The translations under genes were made by a program, and so were the position numbers. The notes below the pieces were generated by a model that searched no databases, had not been told where the DNA came from, and worked only from the letters and a program-made list of their open reading frames with translations. 11,760 nt of DNA from an uncultured Clostridium sp. GTDB lineage: Bacteria; Bacillota; Clostridia; Lachnospirales; Lachnospiraceae. Positions 6,217 through 11,760 of this stretch are shown here, one piece after another; position 1 is the first letter of the stretch, and each line of letters starts with the position of its first letter. The DNA lies in the NCBI GenBank assembly GCA_900543885.1, contig UQTA01000088.1, positions 1-11,760 on the forward strand. Reading direction: 5' to 3'.

Positions 6217-7701
6217 TTACAGAGTTACGCCCTGTTTGAAAATAGCCATATCATGGAATCCAGCTGCTTCTGATTTAACCTTACGTCCGGAAGCTACTTC
6301 CAGTACGTAGTTTAACAAATCCTGTGCCAGTTCTTCTTTTGTCTTATCTTCTACCATCTGTCCGGCATTAAAATCGATCCAGTTGGACTTGTGTCCTGCA
6401 AGTTTGGAGTTGCTGGAGATCTTAACAGTTGGAACAGGAGAAGCAAACGGAGTTCCGCGGCCTGTGGTGAACAGTACCATATGAGCGCCGGATACTGCCA
6501 GTGCAGTTGCTGCTACCAGATCATTTCCAGGTGCGCTGAGCAGGTTCAATCCCTTAACCTTAACAGGCTCTGCATACTCTAATACACCCTTTACCAGAGA
6601 ACTTCCTGATTTCTGGGTACAGCCTAAAGACTTATCCTCCAGAGTAGAGATACCGCCCTTCTTGTTACCTGGAGATGGATTCTCGTAAATGGTCTGATTG
6701 TGACTGGTAAAATAATTCTTAAAGTTATTGATCAGATCTACTGTCTTATCAAAAAGCTCTGGAGTTGCACAGCGGTTCATTAACAGAGTCTCTGCACCAA
6801 ACATTTCCGGAACTTCTGTTAAAATGGTAGTTCCGCCCTTGCTTACTAACAGATCAGAGAAAGCGCCTACTACCGGGTTTGCAGTAATACCGGAAAGTCC
6901 GTCAGAACCGCCGCACTTCATACCAATGATCAGTTCGCTTGCGTCGATCTTCTCTCTGGAGAATGCATTTGCATAAGCAGCCAGCTCTTCCAGGATACCC
7001 ATAGCGGTCTCCATCTCATCTTCTACATCCTGACACTGTAAGAATTTTACACGCTGTTCATCATACTCACCGATGTAGTCCATTAATACCGGAATATTGC
7101 TGTTCTCACAGCCAAGTCCTAATACCAGAACGCCTGCTGCATTTGGATGATGGATCATATCAGCCAGAACCTTTCTGGTATTTTCCTGATCATCACCCAT
7201 CTGAGAACATCCATACGGATGCTGGAATGCGATCACATCTTCTACATTTCCGCCTACAAATTTCTTTGCAGCTGTTTCAAGAGCCTTTGCAATAGAGTTT
7301 ACACAGCCAACGGTAGGAATGATCCAAACTTCATTACGGATGCCGACTTTTCCGTCTGCTCTGCGGTCTCCATCAAAATATACATGCTCAGATGGTTCTA
7401 CATCCCTGCTTCCTTCTGGCTTATATTCATAAGAAAGAACATCTCCTAAAGCTGTCTTTACATTATGAACATGTACCCATGCGCCTTTTTCGATTGCTTC
7501 TTTTGCATAGCCAATGCGGAAGCCATATTTCACTACTTCTTCTCCCTGAGCGATGGCACGCAGCGCAAATTTATGTCCCTGTGGGATATCCTGGACCAGA
7601 GTTACCTTTTCTCCTGCTACATCCAGAGTCTCTCCCGCATTTAAGGGACGAAGAGCAACGGCAACGTTATCATTCTGATTGATCTTGACAATGTCCTGCA
7701 T
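6217..7701 (-). CDS. uxaA: Altronate dehydratase (UxaA/GarD family)
   Basis: A 494-residue, full-length UxaA that dehydrates D-altronate to 2-keto-3-deoxygluconate (EC 4.2.1.7), feeding KdgK and Eda encoded nearby. It has an N-terminal SAF domain (about 10-85, ending AWVHVHNVKT) and a large C-terminal catalytic region carrying the family signatures ADGKVGIRNEV (115-125), FQHPYGCSQ (139-147), MKCGGSDGLSGITANP (261-276) and FTTGRGTPFA (411-420). Conserved cysteines and histidines in these segments suit the iron-dependent family. The start at 7701 is supported by AGGAG about 10 bases upstream. The open frame continues to a GTG at 7833, but that start has no ribosome site. It is transcribed from a LacI-controlled promoter divergent from lacI-uxaC, with a leader of about 145 bases. 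A galactarate-type dehydratase is the less likely alternative, given the UxaC, KdgK and Eda neighbours. Confidence 0.93.
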   Translation of the reverse strand: MQDIVKINQNDNVAVALRPLNAGETLDVAGEKVTLVQDIPQGHKFALRAIAQGEEVVKYGFRIGYAKEAIEKGAWVHVHNVKTALGDVLSYEYKPEGSRDVEPSEHVYFDGDRRADGKVGIRNEVWIIPTVGCVNSIAKALETAAKKFVGGNVEDVIAFQHPYGCSQMGDDQENTRKVLADMIHHPNAAGVLVLGLGCENSNIPVLMDYIGEYDEQRVKFLQCQDVEDEMETAMGILEELAAYANAFSREKIDASELIIGMKCGGSDGLSGITANPVVGAFSDLLVSKGGTTILTEVPEMFGAETLLMNRCATPELFDKTVDLINNFKNYFTSHNQTIYENPSPGNKKGGISTLEDKSLGCTQKSGSSLVKGVLEYAEPVKVKGLNLLSAPGNDLVAATALAVSGAHMVLFTTGRGTPFASPVPTVKISSNSKLAGHKSNWIDFNAGQMVEDKTKEELAQDLLNYVLEVASGRKVKSEAAGFHDMAIFKQGVTL

Positions 7702-7835
7702 GGTCTTTAATCTCCTATCTTTATTTTGTGTACTCCCGAAACCAGATATAAAAATTTCAAGAGTGTATGATTTGTTTCTTACACAGCAAGCTGAACACCT
7801 GCCAATATAGGCGTTTTCCCTTATGGAAATCACTA

Positions 7836-7849
7836 TGTAAGTGCTTACA
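7836..7849 (-). promoter_or_regulatory. LacI-type operator at the uxaA promoter
   Basis: TGTAAGTGCTTACA, a 14-bp near-perfect palindrome typical of LacI-family sites. It covers the expected uxaA start point, four bases below the -10 box. The pattern also fits the loose CcpA cre consensus, so catabolite control by CcpA is possible as well. Confidence 0.75.
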
Positions 7850-7852
7850 ATT

Positions 7853-7881
7853 ATTCTACCTATTTTCTACACAGAAGTCAA
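7853..7881 (-). promoter_or_regulatory. Promoter of uxaA
   Basis: On the minus strand, TTGACT (7876-7881), a 17-base spacer and TAGAAT (7853-7858), each five of six to consensus. The start is expected near 7846, inside the operator. Confidence 0.8.
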
Positions 7882-7891
7882 TAGAAAACTG

Positions 7892-7920
7892 TTGCAATCT
7901 TTATTATTAATATGTATAAT
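7892..7920 (+). promoter_or_regulatory. Promoter of lacI-uxaC
   Basis: TTGCAA (7892-7897), a 17-base spacer and a perfect TATAAT (7915-7920). The start is expected near 7927, just before the second operator. It is back to back with the uxaA promoter, the two -35 boxes lying about 10 bases apart. Confidence 0.82.
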
Positions 7921-7930
7921 AGATTTAGCG

Positions 7931-7944
7931 TGTAAGCGCTTACA
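7931..7944 (+). promoter_or_regulatory. LacI-type operator at the lacI-uxaC promoter
   Basis: TGTAAGCGCTTACA, a perfect 14-bp palindrome immediately downstream of the start point. Its centre is 95 bases from that of the uxaA operator, close to nine helical turns. It is also a match to the CcpA cre consensus. Confidence 0.8.
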
Positions 7945-7966
7945 GAATGGGAGGTGGATTACTTAA

Positions 7967-8971
7967 ATGAACATATATGACGTTTCTGAGCACGCAGGTG
8001 TTTCCATTGCTACGGTTTCCCGTGTACTCAATGGCAATCCCAACGTAAGTGAGCGTACCCGTAAGAAGGTTCTGGCTGTTATGGACGAACTGGGTTATAC
8101 CCCAAACGTTTTCGCCAGAGGACTGGGACTTGATACCATGCAGACCATTGGTATTATGTGTTCTGACTCTTCCGACCCGTATCTTGCTGAAGCGATCTAC
8201 TATCTGGAGCGGGAACTTCGCAGTCACGATTATGATTCCATCCTCTGCTGTACCGGTTATGACCTGGATGTGAAACAGAAGTATTTCAATCTGCTGCGTT
8301 CTAAACGTGTAGATGCCATTATCCTGGCAGGTTCCAAATTTGTGGAAATGCGCCCCAAGGACAATAATTATATTACAGAAGCAGCTGCAGACGGACTTCC
8401 TGTGATGTTAGTCAATGGCTACCTGGAAGGAAAGAACATTTACAGTACAGTCTGTGATGACTATGCATCTATGTATGATGCCACATTACAGCTGATCCAT
8501 TCCGGACACAGCCGCATCCTTTATCTTTACACCAGTGTCTCCTACAGCGGCATGAATAAAATGGAAGGTTATAAAGCCGCACTGAAGGAAAGCAATATTC
8601 CTGCAGATGCTTCCATGATCCGTCAGTGTTCTAAAAGCATTGAAAATTCCAGGGACCTGCTTTTAAAATTAAAAGAAGAAGGACTGATATTTGATGCAGT
8701 TCTGACATCTGATGATTCACTGGCTGTAGGCGCTGTAAAATATGCCCATTTAGCTGGTATTTCCATCCCGGAAGATTTAAGCATCATCGGATATAATAAC
8801 TCCATCCTGTCCCGTTGTACGGACCCGGAGATCACATCCATTGACAGCAAAGTAGAAGCTCTTTGTACTACTACTGTCAATACCCTTATGGGGGTTTTCA
8901 GCGGTGCTAATGTCCCAAACAGGACAACTATCGCCTCTGCTCTTATAAAAAGAAAAACCACAAACTTTTAA
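7967..8971 (+). CDS. LacI-family regulator of uronate genes
   Basis: A 334-residue LacI-family repressor. The N-terminal helix-turn-helix is clear (MNIYDVSEHAGVSIATVSRV, recognition helix about 13-23), followed by a hinge (about 45-57) and a periplasmic-binding-protein-like effector domain (about 60-330; IGIMCSDSSDPYLAEAI, VDAIILAGS, DAVLTSDDSLAVGAV, LSIIGYNNS). GGGAGGTGG precedes the ATG by about 9 bases. It is first in an operon with uxaC (29-base gap) and divergent from uxaA; both promoters carry LacI palindromes. It is therefore probably autoregulated and represses uxaC and uxaA until a uronate or pathway intermediate binds. It resembles ExuR/KdgR-type regulators of Bacillus in role, but the orthology and the effector are not decided by the sequence. 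Confidence 0.92.
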   Translation: MNIYDVSEHAGVSIATVSRVLNGNPNVSERTRKKVLAVMDELGYTPNVFARGLGLDTMQTIGIMCSDSSDPYLAEAIYYLERELRSHDYDSILCCTGYDLDVKQKYFNLLRSKRVDAIILAGSKFVEMRPKDNNYITEAAADGLPVMLVNGYLEGKNIYSTVCDDYASMYDATLQLIHSGHSRILYLYTSVSYSGMNKMEGYKAALKESNIPADASMIRQCSKSIENSRDLLLKLKEEGLIFDAVLTSDDSLAVGAVKYAHLAGISIPEDLSIIGYNNSILSRCTDPEITSIDSKVEALCTTTVNTLMGVFSGANVPNRTTIASALIKRKTTNF

Positions 8972-9000
8972 ATTCCAATTTTAAAGGAGGATTTACCACT

Positions 9001-10416
9001 ATGAAACAGTTTTTGGACAAGGACTTCTTATTATCCACAGAAATGTCAAAGACACTCTATCATGATTATGCAGAGAATATGCCGATCTTAGACTATCACT
9101 GCCACATCAATCCTCAGGAGATCTGTGAAGACCGTAAGTTTGAAAACATTACCCAGGTATGGCTGGGCGGCGATCATTACAAATGGCGTCAGATGCGTTC
9201 TAACGGTGTTGATGAGAAATACATTACCGGTGACGGCACAGACAGAGAGAAATTCCAGGCATGGGCTGAGACAATGCCTAAGCTGATCGGCAACCCACTG
9301 TATCACTGGAGCCACTTAGAGTTAAGAAGATACTTCGGATACGAAGGCTACTTAAACGGCGATACTGCTGAAGAAGTATGGAACCTGTGCAACGCTAAGT
9401 TACAGGAAGATTCCATGACTGTACGTAACCTGATCAAGCAGTCCAATGTTACTCTGATCTGCACCACTGATGATCCTGTTGATTCTCTGGAATGGCACAA
9501 GAAACTGGCTGAGGATACCACTTTTGATGTACAGGTTCTGCCAGCATGGCGTCCTGACAAGGCTATGAATGTTGAAAAGCCAACCTATGCTGCTTACATG
9601 GATCAGTTATCTAAAGTCAGCGGAATTGAAGTAAAAGATTTCGCATCCTTAAAGGAAGCTTTAAAGAACCGTATGGATTTCTTTACTTCCATGAAATGCT
9701 GTGTATCTGACCACGCATTAGAGTATGTTATGTACGTTCCTGCTTCTGAAGCAGAGGTTGACGCTATCATGGCTAAGGGCTTAAAGGGCGAAGCAATCTC
9801 CAAGGAAGAAGAATTAAAGTACAAGACCGAATTCATGCTCTTCGTAGCAAAAGAATACACCAAGAGAAACTGGATCATGCAGCTTCACTATGGATGCAAG
9901 CGTGACAACAACGCTTACATGTTTGAGCAGTTAGGACCAGATACCGGCTATGACTGCATCAACAACTATGCTCCAAGCGCACAGATGGCAGATTTCTTAA
10001 ATGCATTAAGCGCTACCAATGATATTCCTAAGACTATCATTTACTCCTTAAATCCAAATGACAATGCTTCCATCGGTACCATCCTTGGCTGCTTCCAGGA
10101 AAAATTCCCAGGAAAGATCCAGCAGGGTTCCGCTTGGTGGTTTAATGATCACAAAGTTGGTATGACTGATCAGATGGTATCTCTGGCTAACTTAGGCTGC
10201 CTGGGTAACTTTATCGGTATGCTGACCGACTCCAGAAGCTTCTTATCTTACACCAGACATGAATACTTCCGCCGTGTTCTCTGTGCATTAATTGGCGGCT
10301 GGGTTGAAAATGGTGAGTATCCTGCAGATATGAAGTCCCTGGAATCCATCATCAAGGGCATCAGCTACAACAATGCTGTTCAGTACTTCGGATTTGATCT
10401 GGATGTTGTAAAATAA
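9001..10416 (+). CDS. uxaC: Uronate isomerase (glucuronate/galacturonate isomerase)
   Basis: A 471-residue UxaC that converts D-glucuronate to D-fructuronate and D-galacturonate to D-tagaturonate (EC 5.3.1.12), the first cytosolic step of hexuronate catabolism. It belongs to the amidohydrolase-like TIM-barrel superfamily. Visible are the metal-site HCH (His33, His35) in DYHCHINPQE, the WLGGDHYKWRQMR block (54-66), TTDDP (155-159), WRPD (183-186), MQLHYGCKRDNN (293-304), and the C-terminal LTDSRSFLSYTRHEYFRR (408-425) with Asp410. The length matches the family. A strong AAAGGAGG lies 10 bases before the ATG. It is transcribed with the upstream lacI gene and ended by the terminator at 10464-10500. 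The paired uxaA gene points to galacturonate as a main substrate; neither UxaB nor the UxuA/UxuB branch is in the window. Confidence 0.96.
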   Translation: MKQFLDKDFLLSTEMSKTLYHDYAENMPILDYHCHINPQEICEDRKFENITQVWLGGDHYKWRQMRSNGVDEKYITGDGTDREKFQAWAETMPKLIGNPLYHWSHLELRRYFGYEGYLNGDTAEEVWNLCNAKLQEDSMTVRNLIKQSNVTLICTTDDPVDSLEWHKKLAEDTTFDVQVLPAWRPDKAMNVEKPTYAAYMDQLSKVSGIEVKDFASLKEALKNRMDFFTSMKCCVSDHALEYVMYVPASEAEVDAIMAKGLKGEAISKEEELKYKTEFMLFVAKEYTKRNWIMQLHYGCKRDNNAYMFEQLGPDTGYDCINNYAPSAQMADFLNALSATNDIPKTIIYSLNPNDNASIGTILGCFQEKFPGKIQQGSAWWFNDHKVGMTDQMVSLANLGCLGNFIGMLTDSRSFLSYTRHEYFRRVLCALIGGWVENGEYPADMKSLESIIKGISYNNAVQYFGFDLDVVK

Positions 10417-10463
10417 TATGTGCAGAAAAACAGACCGCTGCATCAGCAGACGGTAAAGTACGA

Positions 10464-10500
10464 AGCGCCCGCCTCACAATATGAGGTTGGGCTCTTTTTT
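10464..10500 (+). terminator. Terminator of lacI-uxaC
   Basis: AGC.CC..CCTCA pairs with TGAGG..GGGCT around CAATA, with one bulge and a small internal mismatch, and is followed by CTTTTTT. It lies 47 bases after the uxaC stop. niaR converges from the other side. Confidence 0.8.
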
Positions 10501-10522
10501 ATGTTCACAGTCACTTTTTTAT

Positions 10523-11047
10523 CTATTCTTCTTTCAAATATCCCTTTTTACGCAATTCCTGCTCAATAAAATCCAGGTTCTTTTCAGATTCTGCAGTTAC
10601 TGTGTGATAATGCTCATCTCCAGTAAGGACTTTTAAAGGCTGAGCCTGAAAACGGTTCATGCGTTCCACAAATTCTGCTACATCCAGGCGGTTATTGATG
10701 ATCAGATCTGCGCGGATCTGTCCATATAACGGATGATCCACCGACACATCCAGCACATGGCCGCCGTAATCCACGATCGTCTGAAGTTCATCGCAGGTAT
10801 CTTCTGTGGAATGGCAGACACAAAATACCCGGATATATTTTCTTTTTTTCTCATTTTCCCGATCAAGAACATATCCTCTGTAAGTAGAAAGGATCTTCTT
10901 ATCCTCTGCCCGCAAAAGGGCAATATCCTGAACGATCACCTGCCTGCTTACCTTAAAACGATGTGCCAGTTCTGTTCCTGATAACGGAGTATCTGTCTCA
11001 TCCAGCATAGAAAGAATGCCTTCTCTTCTTTTTTCGCCTTCTGTCAT
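10523..11047 (-). CDS. niaR: NiaR, nicotinate-responsive transcriptional repressor
   Basis: A 174-residue protein with an N-terminal HTH_11 winged helix (about 5-60; LSGTELAHRFKVSRQVIVQDIALLR) and a C-terminal 3H domain (about 72-170). NiaR binds nicotinate and represses NAD salvage and niacin uptake genes. His79, Glu87, His146 and His148 lie where the family's metal ligands are expected, and His97 and His105 are also present. The start at 11047 is chosen because AGGAGG lies 9 bases upstream. A frame extension to a GTG at 11068 would place the ribosome site inside the gene. No NAD-related gene or niacin transporter is in the window, so its targets are elsewhere. It is monocistronic, lying after rnpB and its terminator and convergent with uxaC. 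The upstream 130 bases contain no convincing promoter; GATAAT at about 11070 is a weak -10 candidate. Confidence 0.9.
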   Translation of the reverse strand: MTEGEKRREGILSMLDETDTPLSGTELAHRFKVSRQVIVQDIALLRAEDKKILSTYRGYVLDRENEKKRKYIRVFCVCHSTEDTCDELQTIVDYGGHVLDVSVDHPLYGQIRADLIINNRLDVAEFVERMNRFQAQPLKVLTGDEHYHTVTAESEKNLDFIEQELRKKGYLKEE

Positions 11048-11178
11048 TAAATAATCCTCCTTTTGCACAGCATCATTATCTGCTTTCTCCTTTATTTAAG
11101 AAAGTTATCCACACAGCTGCAGATATCCCCTGATGGTTCATTTTTTCTGCATACTGCATACCTCTTTATCCTTTATGC

Positions 11179-11209
11179 AAAAAACGTCCCCTTTTATATA
11201 AGGAGACGT
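11179..11209 (-). terminator. Terminator of rnpB
   Basis: On the minus strand, ACGTCTCCTT pairs with AAGGGGACGT (10 bp with one wobble) around ATATAA and is followed by six T residues. It lies about 17 bases after the 3' end of the RNase P RNA. Confidence 0.85.
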
Positions 11210-11225
11210 CCTTCTTCACTGCAAA

Positions 11226-11584
11226 GGCTGTGAGTAAAACGGTAAGCCGGGTTATGTCGTTGGATGGTCATCTATCTAGTACTGCTGTCACCAGCAGCAT
11301 CAAGCAACCTACCCGAAAGCTGACGGGCCGCCATATGCTTTCTGTTTGGTCTTGCTTCGGATGGGGTTTACATGTGCCCCGCCTGTTACCAGCCGGGCGG
11401 TAGTCTCTTACACTGCCATTCCACCCTTACCTGCTGCAGATGCAGCGGGCGGTATATTTCTGTTGCACTGTCCCTAGGGTCACCCCCGCCAGACGTTATC
11501 TGGCATCCTGCCCTGTGAAGCCCGGACTTTCCTCTCCTGCGTCCTCTCGGTATCGCAGCAGCGACCATCTGTCTTACTCACAAC
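11226..11584 (-). ncRNA. rnpB: RNase P RNA, bacterial class A
   Basis: The catalytic RNA of RNase P, which matures the 5' ends of tRNAs together with the RnpA protein. On the minus strand the universal segment GAGGAAAGTCCGGGC is at 11534-11520, GGGTGGAATGGCAGT at 11427-11413, GTAAGAGACTACCGCC just after it, and the 3' conserved ATAACCCGGCTTAC near 11255-11242. The ends pair as helix P1 (GTGAGTAA with TTACTCAC). The overall length of about 360 bases and the helix layout fit the ancestral A type. The 5' end is set from the promoter at 11591-11619 and the 3' end from P1; both are accurate to a few bases. The gene is separate from the uronate locus. Confidence 0.96.
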
Positions 11585-11590
11585 TTAGTT

Positions 11591-11619
11591 ATTCTAGCAT
11601 AGTTTTTTTTCTGTGTCTA
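11591..11619 (-). promoter_or_regulatory. Promoter of rnpB
   Basis: On the minus strand, TAGACA (11614-11619), a 17-base spacer rich in A, and TAGAAT (11591-11596), each five of six to consensus. It predicts a start near 11584, at the base of P1. Confidence 0.75.
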
Positions 11620-11649
11620 TGGGGAAAATTTAAAAAATTGCTATTTAAT

Positions 11650-11760
11650 TCAGAAAGGTCCGAAAGAGCCCCGCCATGTATAAACGCATTCACGGCAATT
11701 TTCTGGACCTTTTGTTCCGCCGCCAATTAGACAGGGCTCCGGCCAACTCACACGCTTCGC
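11650..11760 (-). CDS. Possible 3' end of an unidentified gene
   Basis: An open frame of 36 codons enters from the right edge and stops at 11650 (...WPEPCLIGGGTKGPE...WRGSFGPF). It is more GC-rich than the rnpB promoter region beside it, and the last codons lie about 30 bases upstream of the rnpB -35 box. I do not recognise the product. The same DNA contains inverted-repeat pairs (AAGGTCC with GGACCTT; GAGCCC with GGGCTC), so it may be a repeat or hairpin region rather than a gene. On the opposite strand a frame from an ATG at 11679 also stays open to the edge, without a good ribosome site. Coding status is uncertain. Confidence 0.25.
   Translation of the reverse strand, partial: AKRVSWPEPCLIGGGTKGPENCRECVYTWRGSFGPF

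Noticed and set aside
7702..7833. N-terminal extension of uxaA by 44 codons to a GTG at 7833
   Set aside because: The GTG has no ribosome site and the extra residues look unlike the family. The ATG at 7701 has AGGAG at good distance and gives the family's usual 494 residues.
7702..7846. Riboswitch in the 145-base uxaA leader
   Set aside because: Only a short 6-bp hairpin could be found. There is no known riboswitch motif and no terminator/antiterminator pair.
11048..11068. Upstream GTG start for niaR
   Set aside because: The seven extra codons contain the AGGAGG that serves the ATG at 11047.
11440..11730. 96-codon plus-strand frame over rnpB
   Set aside because: It runs antisense through the RNase P RNA and its promoter; it is open by chance.
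1..11760. CRISPR array, tRNA genes, defence system
   Set aside because: No regularly spaced direct repeats, no tRNA-like cloverleaf, and no defence-type protein domains were seen.

Overview
The window looks like a chromosomal segment of a gut-type Clostridia, most likely a Lachnospiraceae. The grounds are the style of the proteins (hexuronate enzymes, NiaR, a class A RNase P RNA), the strong AGGAGG ribosome sites, sigma-A promoters with 17-base spacers, and moderate GC content. The species cannot be named from the sequence alone.

Left edge (1-2040): a small solitary DUF4160 protein, then an intact tyrosine-recombinase integrase gene. Several hairpins and palindromes surround the integrase, but no other mobile-element gene is visible. 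This is the accessory part of the window.

Centre (2040-10500): a hexuronate (galacturonate/glucuronate) catabolic locus. On the minus strand, eda, kdgK and a second PfkB-family sugar kinase form one transcription unit. An intrinsic terminator sits before the second kinase. Upstream on the same strand are an IclR-family regulator and uxaA (altronate dehydratase). Divergent from uxaA, on the plus strand, a LacI-family regulator is followed by uxaC (uronate isomerase). The enzymes fit the route galacturonate -> tagaturonate (UxaC) -> altronate -> 2-keto-3-deoxygluconate, KDG (UxaA) -> KDPG (KdgK) -> pyruvate + glyceraldehyde-3-phosphate (Eda). The reductase that makes altronate (UxaB) is not in the window.

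Regulation is unusually readable. Two 14-bp LacI-type palindromes lie just downstream of the -10 boxes of the divergent uxaA and lacI-uxaC promoters. A different 31-bp inverted repeat lies just downstream of the -10 boxes of both eda and the iclR gene. This suggests a LacI-controlled upper pathway and an IclR-controlled lower pathway. Between the iclR stop codon and the eda promoter sits a 150-bp non-coding element with inverted-repeat ends, folded internal hairpins and a 9-bp flanking direct repeat. It looks like a MITE-type insertion.

Right edge (10500-11760): niaR, a nicotinate-responsive repressor convergent with uxaC; then the RNase P RNA gene rnpB on the minus strand with a clear promoter and terminator; then a short open frame entering from beyond the window.
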